Below are positions 37,168 to 46,998 of a stretch of 64,000 bases of DNA, piece by piece (the first letter of the stretch is position 1; every line of letters begins with the position of its first letter). The notes under the pieces are model-generated. The model made no database searches. It was not told where the DNA came from and saw nothing but the letters and a program-made list of their open reading frames with translations. The DNA comes from AP-15 sp963733945. Its GTDB lineage: Bacteria > Pseudomonadota > Alphaproteobacteria > ATCC43930 > CGMCC-115725. The stretch covers positions 248,001 to 312,000 of the forward strand of contig CAVTFD010000011.1 in assembly GCA_963733945.1 (NCBI GenBank), given 5' to 3'. Position numbers and translations under genes: made by a program.

Positions 37168-37820
37168 TACCGGCCCCGCCGCCGCTGGTTGTGCGCCACC
37201 CGCCAGTGCCTGCCGGCGAGCCGCGGCTTTCCCCGACGCAGAACTCTGACAATCGCCCGCAGTCGCCGCAAGCTCGACTTTCGATCGAGCCCGGTCGGCA
37301 CGACAAAATCGGCGCGCCGGCGCTTTTCTGCATCAGGCATTTGCTGTTTGAGGATGGCGACAAAACGCTCCTCGGTCATCCCCGGTCGGCGCATCACACG
37401 CTGCCGCTGCAGCATCACCGGTGCCGAGACCACAACGACGTAATCGCAACGCCCTGCTCCACGGCTCTCGAACAGCAATGGCACATCGAGTATGGCGATC
37501 GGTTGTCGCCGGGCCCGCGCCTGCGCCAGAAACCGCTTCTCACGATCGGCCACCATCGGATGGATGATGTTTTCCAATCGGGCGAGCATCTCGGGATTGC
37601 CAAAGACCCGTGGTCCGAGAAGTCGGCGATCGATGCCGCCCGCTGCGTTGCGAACCCCAGGAAACGCCGCAGCCACTGGAGCCACCGCGGCCCCACCCGG
37701 CGCCAGCAACTGGTGTACCGCCTGATCGGCGTCGAACAACGGCACCCGCATCCGCCACAGCATTGCTGCGGCGGTGCTCTTGCCCATGCCAATCGAGCCG
37801 GTAAGTCCGACGACGATCAC
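37167..37820 (-). CDS. coaE: Dephospho-CoA kinase
   Basis: Last step of coenzyme A synthesis: phosphorylates the 3'-hydroxyl of dephospho-CoA. It has 217 residues. The P-loop is GLTGSIGMGKST, followed by VPLFDADQAVH and the CoaE-type LENIIHPMV. ILDVPLLFES is the conserved core strand. The GTG start at 37820 overlaps the aroE stop (GTGA); upstream in-frame starts lie inside aroE and add no similarity. Confidence 0.94.
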   Translation of the reverse strand: MIVVGLTGSIGMGKSTAAAMLWRMRVPLFDADQAVHQLLAPGGAAVAPVAAAFPGVRNAAGGIDRRLLGPRVFGNPEMLARLENIIHPMVADREKRFLAQARARRQPIAILDVPLLFESRGAGRCDYVVVVSAPVMLQRQRVMRRPGMTEERFVAILKQQMPDAEKRRRADFVVPTGLDRKSSLRRLRAIVRVLRRGKPRLAGRHWRVAHNQRRRGR

Positions 37821-38680
37821 CGCGGCGGCGCCAAGGTTGCCACAATCGCGCTCCGAAGAGCGGGGCTGACCCGCACCCGGGCGCCAAACCAAGCCTCGAA
37901 ACCCGGGCGCCCCTGGTGCAGGAGCATGCCAAGGCCATCGACCACCGGGTGGCCATGCTGCCTTGCCGACTTGAGCAAACCAGTCTCAAGCGGCACATAA
38001 ACGATATCGGCGACTGGCGCCGAAAACGGCAGCAATGAGAGATCGAGTTTCAGCGGCGGCTCGCCGCTCATCCCGAGGCTCGTCGTATTGACCAGCAGCC
38101 CGGCGCCATCCTGGACCGCGACCGCCTCATCCCACGAATGAACCGAAATCCGCGCCTGGGCGGTCGCCAGATCGGCAGCAACCGCCTCGGCCCGGCTGCG
38201 CGTGCGGTTGACAAGGCGAATCTCGCCGACCCCGGCATCGACGAGCGAGGCGACTATCGCCCGCGCCGAACCACCCGAGCCAAGCACCACGGCCGGCTTC
38301 GCCGCCGGGTTCCAATCCGGCACGCCCTCGCGCAAGTTTTCGCGAAACCCATAGGCGTCGGTGTTGCTCGCTTCGAGACTGCCGTCAGCAGCGACAACAA
38401 TGGTATTGGCCGCCCCGATGCGCCGGGCCAGCCGATCGACGCGATCGGCCACCTTGAGCACCGCCTGCTTGTGTGGAATCGTCAAATTGCAGCCGCGAAA
38501 GCCCAGGATTGGCAGCGCGCGTAACGCCGGCTCGATGTTCTCGGGCCGCACCGGCAATGGCAGATACGCGCCATCGATACCAGTCTCGTCGAGCCAGAAA
38601 CCATGCAGCAAAGGCGAACGCGAATGAGCCACCGGCCATCCCATGATGCCGGCGAGCCGCGTCGCTCCGGTGATTTTCAT
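37817..38680 (-). CDS. aroE: Shikimate 5-dehydrogenase
   Basis: NADPH-dependent reduction of 3-dehydroshikimate in aromatic amino acid synthesis. It has 287 residues. The substrate-binding N-terminus reads IMGWPVAHSRSPLLHGFWL, the catalytic Lys is in NLTIPHKQAVL, and the nucleotide site is VVLGSGGSARAI with the NRTRSRAEA clamp. NTTSLGMSGEPP is the family's C-terminal motif. Start ATG 38680. It overlaps coaE by 4 bases. Confidence 0.95.
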   Translation of the reverse strand: MKITGATRLAGIMGWPVAHSRSPLLHGFWLDETGIDGAYLPLPVRPENIEPALRALPILGFRGCNLTIPHKQAVLKVADRVDRLARRIGAANTIVVAADGSLEASNTDAYGFRENLREGVPDWNPAAKPAVVLGSGGSARAIVASLVDAGVGEIRLVNRTRSRAEAVAADLATAQARISVHSWDEAVAVQDGAGLLVNTTSLGMSGEPPLKLDLSLLPFSAPVADIVYVPLETGLLKSARQHGHPVVDGLGMLLHQGRPGFEAWFGARVRVSPALRSAIVATLAPPR

Positions 38681-38824
38681 GCTGAGGCCATTATCACGAT
38701 GAGCGATCCCGAAGCCACCTTGTCCGTTTGCTTAGCTGGAAGAGCGCGGCGCATTCGCGGAGGAAGGGCCGACTTCGTCTGGCTCCGCTCGAAACCAGAC
38801 CGGCCAAAGCAGGAAATCAGCGGC
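38681..38824 (-). pseudogene. Possible decayed maf fragment
   Basis: In related chromosomes a maf-type nucleotide pyrophosphatase gene usually stands between ppsR and aroE. Here only 144 bases remain. One minus-strand frame is open across the whole gap and ends in a TGA overlapping the aroE ATG. Its residues KSALPPRMRRALPAKQTDK and KVASGSLIVIMA loosely recall Maf's DE..K......LA.AKA..VA...LVIGAD region. The match is weak, has no LASASPRR motif, and could be coincidence. Confidence 0.2.
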
Positions 38825-39643
38825 TCATTCTCCAAGGCCATGGCGCCGCGCCAAGAGCTTCAGGATCCCCGCCGCCGTCTCTTCGATCGATCGGCGGGTC
38901 ACGTCGATGACCTGCCAGTGCCGTTCCGTAAACACCCGCCGCGCCTCACGGACTTCGGCGCGCACCGCATCGATGTCGGTATAATCGGTGGTCTCATCAT
39001 GATGCAACATGTTGAGCCGATTGCGGCGTAGCTGGATCAGCCGTTCGGGATCGTTGGTCAACCCGACGATCAGCGGGCGTTTGGCATTGATCAGCTCAGG
39101 CGGCAGCGGTACGCCAGGGACAAACGGCACGTTCGCAGCCTTGACTCCACGATTTGCTAGATAGAGGCAGGTCGGCGTCTTGGACGTGCGGGACACGCCG
39201 ACAAGACAGACATCGGCATCATCGAGCCCCCAGCTCGACTGCCCATCGTCATGGTTGAGGGCAAAGGTCATCGCATCGATGCGGGCAAAGTACTCGCTGT
39301 CGAGAAGATGCTGCTTACCCGGCACACCCCGGCTCTCGCGATGAAGGTAGGACGCGAGTGCTCCGATCACCGGATCAAGGATTGGAATAGCCGGCAGCTG
39401 GAGACGGCGACAACCTTGCTGCAGTTGTTGGCGAAGTTGATCGCTGACCAGGGTAAACAACACCACGCCGGGGTTGGCCTCAACACCGGCGATAACCCGG
39501 TCAATCTGGTTGCGTGTGCGCACCATGCTCCAGACATGCTCGACAGCCTGGGCGTCGTCGAATTGGACGAGGCAGGCGCGAGCTACCGAATGCACCGTTT
39601 CTCCCGTGGAGTCAGAAACGAGATGGAGATGAAACCGGGTCAC
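38825..39643 (-). CDS. ppsR: Pyruvate,phosphate dikinase / PEP synthase regulatory protein (DUF299)
   Basis: A bifunctional kinase/pyrophosphorylase that switches PEP synthase or pyruvate phosphate dikinase on and off by threonine phosphorylation with ADP. It has 272 residues, with HLVSDSTGETVHSVARA at the N-terminus, the nucleotide-binding VGVSRTSKTPTCLYLANRG, and GLTNDPERLIQLR. Start is GTG 39643. It is the first gene on the leftward side of the candidate origin. Confidence 0.93.
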   Translation of the reverse strand: MTRFHLHLVSDSTGETVHSVARACLVQFDDAQAVEHVWSMVRTRNQIDRVIAGVEANPGVVLFTLVSDQLRQQLQQGCRRLQLPAIPILDPVIGALASYLHRESRGVPGKQHLLDSEYFARIDAMTFALNHDDGQSSWGLDDADVCLVGVSRTSKTPTCLYLANRGVKAANVPFVPGVPLPPELINAKRPLIVGLTNDPERLIQLRRNRLNMLHHDETTDYTDIDAVRAEVREARRVFTERHWQVIDVTRRSIEETAAGILKLLARRHGLGE

Positions 39644-40051
39644 GGCGAGCCGACACGATCCGACAGGGTCACCCCCAGGGCGGTGTGAATCATCGGCAAA
39701 TTCTCCACAGAAAGTGGCGATCCGTTGACGGCGTCGATTTTTGCCCTCGCTCCGCTTTCATCACCACCAATTTTTCCCACCTGGGGATACAGTGGTGCGG
39801 CTGCCTGGAAACTCGGGGATTGTGCGGGCTCCGCAGCCGTCTATCCCCATTTTACCTTTCATACACAGCAGCTGAAAAGTCCTCGATAATGGTGGGAATC
39901 AGCTCTTTGATACACAGAATTTTCGCTGGGCATTATCAGGCCGTTTCCTCAGTGCACAAATGCGGGCCGGATTGCAATCCCCGGTATCCACTGCACCTAC
40001 TACTTTCTACTATCTAAGAACCCTTATATGAAGGAGAGGAGAATAGTCACG
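39644..40051. other. Candidate chromosomal replication origin (oriC) between ppsR and hemE
   Basis: A 408-base non-coding gap between divergent genes at the place where alphaproteobacterial origins lie (next to hemE). Near-matches to the DnaA box TTATNCACA, one mismatch each, are seen at 39684-39692 (reverse), 39701-39709 (TTCTCCACA), 39859-39867 (TCATACACA) and 39908-39916 (TGATACACA). GANTC methylation sites occur at about 39687 and 39896. An AT-richer stretch (about 39995-40030) next to hemE could be the unwinding element. Gene direction flips around this gap. No perfect DnaA box is present, so the call rests mainly on position. Confidence 0.6.
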
Positions 40052-41102
40052 ATGCTATCCGATAAGAGCAACTGTTGCTGCGCACGCTGGCAGGTAGAAA
40101 CGTCTCGCCGACACCATGGTGGCTGATGCGACAAGCTGGCCGCTATTTGCCGGAATATCGCGAAGTCCGGGCGCAAGCCAAGGATTTCGTCGCGCTGTGC
40201 CTGACCCCGACTCTGACCGCAGAGCTGACCCTGCAACCGGTGCGGCGATACGGCATGAACGCCGCGATCTTGTTCTCGGACATTCTAATGCTGCCCTATG
40301 CGCTGGGTCAGAGCGTGAGCTTTCGCGACGGCGAGGGACCAGTGCTCGAACCGATCACCGATAACATCGGAGTGGCGCAGCTCGAGAAAGCGGGCGCTAT
40401 AGGGCGCCTCGAACCCGTCTTCGACGCAGTACGGCGGGTTACCGCCGCACTTGGCCCGGAGACTGCGCTGATTGGTTTCGCGGGTGCGCCTTGGACAGTC
40501 GCAACCTATATGGTCGAGGGCGGAACCAGCCGGGACTTCCGCCGGGTCAAAACCTGGGCCTATCGCGATCCCGAAGGCTTTGCGGCGCTGATCGAGAATC
40601 CTGGTCGAAACTACGATAGAGCTTCTGTCGGCGCAGATTTCAGCAGGTGCGGAGATCGTTCAGCTATTCGACAGTTGGGCCGGCGTTTTGCCCGAAGCCG
40701 CGTTCGCACGATGGGTCATTGCGCCGACAAAGGGGATCGTTGCCGCGTTGAAGAGCCGGCATCCCGGCTGTCCGATCATCGGCTTTCCACGTGGCGCAGG
40801 CTTGCTCTATGAGCGGTATGCCGCTGAGACCGGCGTCGATGCGGTGGGGCTCGACACCACGGTGCCCACCGGGTTCGCTTGCGCGCAGCTGCGTCCGCTC
40901 GCGATCGTTCAAGGCAATCTCGATCCGGTCCTGCTGCTGACCGGTGGCGATGCGCTCGAACGCGCCGTCCGCAAAATGCAGCGGGCCTTTGCCGGCGGAC
41001 CCTGGGTGTTCAATCTCGGTCATGGGGTGCTGCCCGGAAACACCGACTGAGAATGTTGCCATGCTCGCTCGCCTGCTTGCGGAGCCGGTCGCCGTCGACT
41101 GA
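40052..41102 (+). pseudogene. hemE: Uroporphyrinogen decarboxylase (frameshifted)
   Basis: Decarboxylates uroporphyrinogen III to coproporphyrinogen III. Conserved parts are WWLMRQAGRYLPEYR (substrate Arg), ILFSDILMLPYALGQ, GFAGAPWTVATYMVEGG, then, in another frame, IVQLFDSWAGVLPEAAF and FNLGHGVLPE. Extra bases at 40597 and 41036 break the frame; removing them gives a full-length enzyme ending ...LLAEPVAVD. The start is also disturbed: an excellent AAGGAGAGGAG precedes ATG 40052, but that frame does not connect to LLRTLAG, whose own nearest start is TTG 40075. It is essential, so sequence error is likely. First rightward gene after the origin; hemH follows 1 base later. Confidence 0.9.
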
Positions 41103-41103
41103 C

Positions 41104-42122
41104 ATGGCGCGCACGGCGATCATCTTGATGAATCTCGGCGGTCCCGATTCGCTCGATGCGGTCGAGCCGTTTTTATTCAATCTGTTCAAGGATCCTGCGA
41201 TCATCCGCCTGCCAGCGCCGTTGCGGTTGCCGCTGGCGTGGCTCGTCGCTCGGAGGCGTACCGGGACTGCCCGCGAAATCTACGCACGGCTGGGTGGAGC
41301 ATCGCCGCTGCTTGCTAATACCGAGGCGCAGGCGCGGGCCCTGGAGGCGGCTCTTGGCGATCGACATCGCTGCTTCGTCGCGATGCGTTACTGGCATCCG
41401 ACGAGTTCGGAAGCGGCGCGTGCAGTCGCCGAATGGGGGCCGGATGAGATCGTCTCTCTGCCGCTCTATCCGCAATTCTCGACCACGACGACGGCTTCCT
41501 CGCTCGCCGACTGGCGGCGAGCAGCGGCGCAGCAGGGGCTCAACCGGACGACGCGGATGCGTCTGCTGTTACCCCGCTGAGAGCGGATTTGTCGACGCCG
41601 TTGCCGAGCTAATTCGACCAGAGCTGGCCACAGCCAGCGGCCACGGTAAAGCGCCACGGCTGCTGTTGACCGCGCATGGCCTGCCAAAACGGATCGTGCA
41701 GGCCGGGGATCCCTATCCCAGTCAGGTCGAAATGACGGCGCGTGCGGTTGTCGCGAAGCTCGCGCAGCCGGGTCTTGATTGGCAGGTGTGCTACCAGAGT
41801 CGAGTGGGCCCGCTCGAATGGATCGGCCCGGCGACTGATGCGGAGATCCGGCGCGCCGGAAGCGAGGGTGTTCCATTGGTGGTGGCGCCGATCTCGTTTG
41901 TCTCGGAGCATTCCGAGACTCTGGTCGAGCTTGACATCGATTATCGTGATCTTGCGGAAAGCAGCGGCGTCCCAGCCTACCACCGGGTCGCAACCGTAGG
42001 CACCGCAGCCCGGGTTTATTGCTGCGCTCGCTAATCTTGTCCGCGGCGCCGGCTCGACCTCGCGGAGGGCGGCTTGCTCTGCCGTCGCTGGAACATGTGC
42101 GGTTGCTGGAGGCCGCAGGTGA
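41104..42122 (+). pseudogene. hemH: Ferrochelatase (frameshifted)
   Basis: Inserts Fe2+ into protoporphyrin IX. It opens MARTAIILMNLGGPDSLDAV and has RLPLAWLVARRRT, LPLYPQFSTTTTASSL, TAHGLPKRIVQAGDPY (catalytic His), CYQSRVGPLEW and PISFVSEHSETLVELDIDY (catalytic Glu and His region). Extra bases at 41560 and 42014 break the frame. Without them the protein is about 338 residues and its TGA overlaps the hemJ GTG. Same pattern of single-base insertions as hemE. Confidence 0.9.
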
Positions 42123-42568
42123 GCGTTTGGCTGATTGACGCCTATCCCTGGATCAAGTCGGCCCATATCGTCTCGGTCGTCGCCTGGATGTCCGGACTGC
42201 TCTACCTGCCGCGGCTATTCGTCTATCACGCGATGGCGCCGGTTGGGTCCGATCGGTCGGAGACGTTCAAGATTATGGAACGCCGGCTGCTGCGAGGCAT
42301 CATGAACCCCGCGATGCTGGTGACGCTGGGTTTCGGTCTGGTGCTGGCGGCCACGCCTGATATGGTCGACTGGCATCGAGGCTGGATCTGGGCCAAGCTT
42401 GCGCTGGTTGCCGGGCTGGTTGCCTATCACGGATGGCTGGCGCGCTGGCGCAGGGCTTTCGCCGTGGATCGGAACAGGCACTCGCCCAACTTTTTTCGCG
42501 CGATCAATGAGCTTCCGACTTTGGCGCTGATCGCCATCGTCGTGCTCGTCGTGGTCAAGCCGTTCTGA
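42119..42568 (+). CDS. hemJ: Protoporphyrinogen IX oxidase HemJ
   Basis: Membrane protoporphyrinogen oxidase. It has 149 residues with four predicted membrane helices; WIKSAHIVSVVAWMSGLLYLPRLFVYH (in two adjoining parts) carries the conserved His, and KLALVAGLVAYHGWLARWRR is the third-helix signature. The GTG start overlaps the hemH stop, as expected for hemE-hemH-hemJ. The upstream in-frame CTG adds no family similarity. It completes the terminal heme branch in this operon. Confidence 0.92.
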   Translation: MSVWLIDAYPWIKSAHIVSVVAWMSGLLYLPRLFVYHAMAPVGSDRSETFKIMERRLLRGIMNPAMLVTLGFGLVLAATPDMVDWHRGWIWAKLALVAGLVAYHGWLARWRRAFAVDRNRHSPNFFRAINELPTLALIAIVVLVVVKPF

Positions 42569-42774
42569 GGGCGTTGTCGTTTTTTTCACGAGTTCGGGGG
42601 ATCTTGATATCGGGTTTGACACGCCTATTTGCTTTGGCTAAGGGGAATGGCCTACGGGCACCCGCCTTTCTCTCGTCTTCCCCGCCATCCCTCGCCTGAC
42701 CTTAGAGCCTGCGAATCTGTCCGCAGGAATGCCCCAGATGGGCGAGCCTTGTCCCCACCGCGATACGAAGCTCC

Positions 42775-44031
42775 ATGAATCTCCAGGAACTCAAACGAAA
42801 GACACCGGCCGAGCTGCTGGCATTCGCCGAAGAGCTCGAAATCGAGAACGCATCCTCGCTGCGCAAGCAGGATATGCTGTTCGCAATTCTGAAGCAGCTT
42901 GCCGAGAACGACGTGCCGATTTCCGGGGACGGCGTGCTCGAGGTGCTGTCTGACGGGTTTGGCTTTCTAAGATCCCCGGAAGCCAATTACCTGCCCGGCC
43001 CCGATGACATCTACGTCAGCCCGAGCCAGGTGCGGCGTTTTGGATTGCGCACCGGTGACACGGTCGAGGGCGAAATCCGCTCGCCTCGCGACGGGGAGCG
43101 GTATTTTGCGCTCCTCAAGGTGAGCGGGATCAATTTCGACGAGCCCGACCGCCTGCGCCAGAGGATCAACTTCGACAATCTGACGCCGCTTTACCCTGAA
43201 GAAAAGCTGCAGCTCGAATTCGACGATTCGACTCGCAAGGATGTGACAACTCGGGTCATCGACTTGATCACGCCGCTCGGCAAAGGACAGCGCGCGATCA
43301 TCGTGTCGCCGCCGCGCGCCGGCAAGACGGTGATGCTGCAGAACATTGCCCATGCGGTCGCGGCAAACCACCCCGAGGTCTATCTGATCGTACTGCTGAT
43401 CGACGAACGGCCCGAGGAGGTCACCGACATGGCCCGCTCGGTGCGTGGCGAGGTGATCAGCTCGACCTTTGACGAGCCGGCCCAGCGCCATGTCCAAATC
43501 GCCGAGATGGTGATCGAGAAGGCCAAAAGGTTGGTCGAGCACAAGCGCGACGTCGTAATCCTGCTCGACTCGATCACCCGCCTCGCCCGCGCCTACAATA
43601 CGGTCGTTCCATCCTCCGGCAAGGTCTTGACCGGTGGCGTCGATGCCAATGCCCTGCAGCGGCCAAAGCGTTTCTTCGGCGCCGCGCGCAACATCGAGGA
43701 GGGCGGCTCGCTGACCATCATCGCGACGGCGCTGATCGACACCGGCTCGCGCATGGACGAGGTGATCTTCGAAGAGTTCAAGGGCACCGGCAATTCGGAA
43801 ATCGTGCTCGACCGCAAGGTCGCCGACAAGCGCACATTCCCGTCGATCGACATCACCAAGTCGGGCACCCGTAAGGAAGAGCTTCTGGTCGACCGGGGCG
43901 TGTTGTCGAAGATGTGGGTGCTACGCCGGGTGCTGACACCGATGGGCACCGTCGATGGGCTCGAATTCCTGATCAATAAGCTTAAGGAATCGAAGAGCAA
44001 CACCGAGTTCTTCGATGCGATGAATACCTAA
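42775..44031 (+). CDS. rho: Transcription termination factor Rho
   Basis: The RNA-dependent helicase that ends transcription. 418 residues: N-terminal Rho_N (LQELKRKTPAELLAFAEELE), cold-shock-like RNA-binding domain (DGFGFLRSPEANYLPGPDDIYVSPSQ in parts), Walker A PPRAGKT, Walker B VVILLDSITRLARAYN, and the Q and R loops (VLTGGVDANALQRPKRFFGAARNIEEGGSLT in parts). Start ATG 42775. The 206-base leader after hemJ likely holds its promoter; rho is often autoregulated there, but no attenuator was identified. Confidence 0.97.
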   Translation: MNLQELKRKTPAELLAFAEELEIENASSLRKQDMLFAILKQLAENDVPISGDGVLEVLSDGFGFLRSPEANYLPGPDDIYVSPSQVRRFGLRTGDTVEGEIRSPRDGERYFALLKVSGINFDEPDRLRQRINFDNLTPLYPEEKLQLEFDDSTRKDVTTRVIDLITPLGKGQRAIIVSPPRAGKTVMLQNIAHAVAANHPEVYLIVLLIDERPEEVTDMARSVRGEVISSTFDEPAQRHVQIAEMVIEKAKRLVEHKRDVVILLDSITRLARAYNTVVPSSGKVLTGGVDANALQRPKRFFGAARNIEEGGSLTIIATALIDTGSRMDEVIFEEFKGTGNSEIVLDRKVADKRTFPSIDITKSGTRKEELLVDRGVLSKMWVLRRVLTPMGTVDGLEFLINKLKESKSNTEFFDAMNT

Positions 44032-44056
44032 GGCGCGGACGTAGGAGCTTGGCCGG

Positions 44057-45707
44057 TCAGCGGCTCGAGGCGCTCACTGTGGCACGCGCAAGGATGACAA
44101 AGCGATCATTGGTGAGGGCTGGGTGGAACTCGTCGTCCTTGAGAGGGTTGACCGCAGCCGCGCGGCCCCGCTCTGCCACCGCCAGGATTGGGCGATCGTG
44201 CCATCCGCTCGGTTCCGCGCCATAGGCGAAGAACCTGTCGATCTCGCCCTCTCGAAGCTCGGCATGCGGGGTACTGAATCGATGCGAGCACCACGATCGT
44301 AGCGGCGAATAGACCGTTGCGAGATAGCTAAGTTTGGCACTTTGGCTGACGATGAGATAGCGGGCGAAGCGGGTCGCGCAATGTCTCGATGTCCGCGCGT
44401 TCCTGTGGATCGAGAGTGAGCCCGTAATGTTGAGCGCCGCGGTGCTCCGCGCTGCTTGTCAACAGGAACCAAACCGCATTATCCGACAAGAACAAACCAA
44501 CGATCGCGCAGGGAACGACGAGCCGGGCCACAGCGATCCCCGATGCGGCCCCGAGTGCCCGCACCAGGAGCGGCGCCCCGAATAGAGATAGCGTTGTCCA
44601 GATGTTGCTCTCGCGATGAGAATAGAGCGGCTGAACCGGCGCTATCAGTAAGTCATGCTTGGCAAGTGCGAGGGAAACGGCAGCCCAAATCAGCAGTAGC
44701 CGGTGCACCCGAGTAAGCAAATGGTCGCGGCGCCAGCGGGTGACGACAGCGGTCGCAGCGAGCAGGGCGACCGGACCATAAGCCGCGAGCATGCTCGAAA
44801 CCGGTAACACCCAGTCCAGCGACCATTGCTGGTGTAGCGCGCGGTGGTCTTTGGATGCGTAGTCGAGAAAGCACAGATAATATCCGACATGTAACGCGGC
44901 CAGAGCGCTAAGCATCGCGGGAAAAAACTGCGGCGGTCGATCCATGCCCCCGAAGATCCGCTCGACGATGATCCAGACGCCGAGCACGGCGATCAGCTGA
45001 AGGCCAGAGAACGGATGGCTGGCCGAGAGCAGGGCCGCGCAGGCAAGCGCCGCAGCAAATCGGCGGCGCAGCACCAGTAGGATGCCGCCCAAAAAGATCA
45101 GGTGATAGAATGCTTCGGTTGTGAAGATCAGATTGCGCCCTAAATTCAGAAACCAAAGCCCGCCGAACGGGTCGTAGTCGAGCATGTGGGCGAGCGGCGG
45201 CTCGGTGATTGTGAGGCCGTGGATAAGGCCGGCGAGTGCCACAACTCCACCGCCCCAGAGAAAGCACAACAGCCCGAGCGCGGCGCCGGGGCGGTCGGCG
45301 CCGACAGTCTCTTGGTACAGCGCAACGACCACCCGGGCGCAGACGAGGGCGAGCAACAGCCCGGCGGCCGTATACAGGATTCCCGGATCGCTCCCCGTCA
45401 GTTTCCAGGCGAGCCCGAGCGCCAGGGTCAGCGGCTGGAAATAGAGGCGCGGTGTCGTCGGATCGGGGCTGAACGGCAGGGCGTAGGTCAAGCTAAAGTG
45501 GCCAGAGGCAAAGTAAGCTCGCGCATCGGCCATGTAAGACGCCTGGTCGTACTGCAAGAACCCGGTGCCTGAGGCCCCGTGGACCGTGAAATGCGCGAGA
45601 TAAAGCAGATAGACCGGCAACAGCAGCAACGCGCTCGCCGCCCACGGCCGCAGCCGCGACGACAGCGTGGCGATAGCCGGTCGGGCAGTGGTCCTCTGAA
45701 GGGTCAT
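44057..45707 (-). pseudogene. Polytopic membrane protein with soluble C-terminal part (single-base insertion)
   Basis: An integral membrane protein of about 545 residues, function unknown. It has about ten hydrophobic helices between residues 20 and 430, and conserved-looking acidic and aromatic loops (FLQYDQASYMADARAYF, HMLDYDPFGGLWFLNLGRN), a layout reminiscent of lipid-linked-sugar glycosyltransferases of the GT-C type; this is only a resemblance. An extra base at 44363 ends the frame early. Restoring it continues as RYLIVSQSAKLSYLATVYSPLR ... to a TGA at 44057, about 100 more residues that form a soluble tail. Convergent with rho. Confidence 0.65.
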
Positions 45708-45826
45708 GTGCCGGCTGGTTCGCCCGTTTCCAGCCAGCAGCTATGGACCTAGATCAGGATAGATTTGGTTAACGCGGCGACCGCCCTTCGCGGTTATCTC
45801 GCTCGCGGCGTTGCTGTCACCAGTTT

Positions 45827-46801
45827 CTATACAGTAAGCACGGTCTGGCCGGTGGTCTTGCGGTCTTGCAGGTCGCGATGCGCGCGCGCGGCCTCGCGCA
45901 GCGGGTAGGTCTGGTTGACCGCGATCTTGACCGCGCCGCTTGCGACGACCTCGAACAATTCACGCGAGGCGGTCATCAGATCCTCGCGGCTTGCCGTGTA
46001 GGTGTTCAATGTCGGCCGGGTCAGAAACAGCGAGCCTTTGGCGGCAAGAATGCCGATATCAACCGGACCGATTGCCCCCGAGGACTGCCCGAAGGAGGCC
46101 ATCAGTCCAAGCGGCGCCAAGCAATCGAGCGATTTGTAGAATGTATCCTTGCCGACCGAGTCGTAGACGACCGGCAGCTTTTTGCCGCCGGTGATCTCGG
46201 CGACCCTGGCGACGAAATCCTCGCGGCGATAGTTGATTGGGTAGTCGCAGCCGTTTTTCTTGGCGAGCGCTGCCTTGTCGTCGTCGCCGACGGTGCCGAT
46301 CACGGTGGCCCCGAGGTGCTTCGCCCATTGGCTGACAATCAGTCCGACGCCACCCGCTGCCGCATGAATCAAAATCGTTTCGCCGCGCTTCACCGGATGG
46401 GTGCGGCGGACCAGATACCACGCGGTCATGCCCTTCAGCATCATCGCCGCGGCTTGGCTGTCGGTAATACCGGCCGGAACCGGGACAAGCCGATCAGCCG
46501 GCATCACGCGTCCTTCGGCATAAGCGCCGATTGGCCCGCCGGCATAGGCGACGCGATCGCCGGGTTTGAGCCCGCTGACCCCCGGCCCGACCTCCTCGAC
46601 TACGCCGGCCGCCTCGGAGCCAAGCCCGCTCGGCATCGGCATCGGGTAGAGCCCGCTGCGCTGATAGGTGTCTATGTAATTGAGACCAACCGCGGTGTGG
46701 CGCAGTCGCACATGACCGTGCCCGGGCTTGCCGACCTCAACCTCCTGCCAGGACAAGACCTCGGGCCCGCCGGCCTGCTCGAAACGGATCGCGTGAACCA
46801 T
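45827..46801 (-). CDS. Quinone oxidoreductase (zeta-crystallin type, MDR family)
   Basis: NADPH:quinone reductase-like zinc-free MDR enzyme of 324 residues. IRFEQAGGPEVLSW at the N-terminus, GLNYIDTYQRSGLYP, LGSEAAGVVEEVGPGV, and the nucleotide-binding HAAAGGVGLIVSQWAKHLGA (in part) are typical of Qor. It lacks the MDR zinc ligands. The ATG 46801 follows GGAAGG; upstream starts would add a non-conserved leader. Probably single-gene. Confidence 0.92.
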   Translation of the reverse strand: MVHAIRFEQAGGPEVLSWQEVEVGKPGHGHVRLRHTAVGLNYIDTYQRSGLYPMPMPSGLGSEAAGVVEEVGPGVSGLKPGDRVAYAGGPIGAYAEGRVMPADRLVPVPAGITDSQAAAMMLKGMTAWYLVRRTHPVKRGETILIHAAAGGVGLIVSQWAKHLGATVIGTVGDDDKAALAKKNGCDYPINYRREDFVARVAEITGGKKLPVVYDSVGKDTFYKSLDCLAPLGLMASFGQSSGAIGPVDIGILAAKGSLFLTRPTLNTYTASREDLMTASRELFEVVASGAVKIAVNQTYPLREAARAHRDLQDRKTTGQTVLTV

Positions 46802-46894
46802 AGCGCTTCCTTCCCGCCTCAGATCAATGATGAAGCCGGTAAGGCGGCGTTCTGCCTGCCGGCTTTGAGCGTACAAGATAGACCGGCTGGATCA

Positions 46895-46985
46895 GCGCGT
46901 TCCAGTTTCAAGAGAATGCGTTTGGCAGCAAGACCGCTGCCGCTGTAACCGGAAAGCCAATTGCGACCCGACCGTATAAGACCAT
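46895..46985 (+). promoter_or_regulatory. Possible orphan cobalamin-riboswitch-like sequence
   Basis: The gap between the two minus-strand genes contains, on plus, GCGCGTTCC, then AAGAGAATGCG, then GCTGCCGCTGTAACCGG followed by AAAGCC. That order and wording resemble the conserved core of proteobacterial cobalamin riboswitches (GGTTCC ... AAGAGGGAA ... GCTGCC-CGC-ACTGTAA-CGG). The usual downstream GAGACCTGCC box is only weakly echoed (ATAAGACCAT). No plus-strand gene follows; it points into the antisense of the next gene. Could be a relic or chance. Confidence 0.3.
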
Positions 46986-46998
46986 ACCGAAGTCCGTG

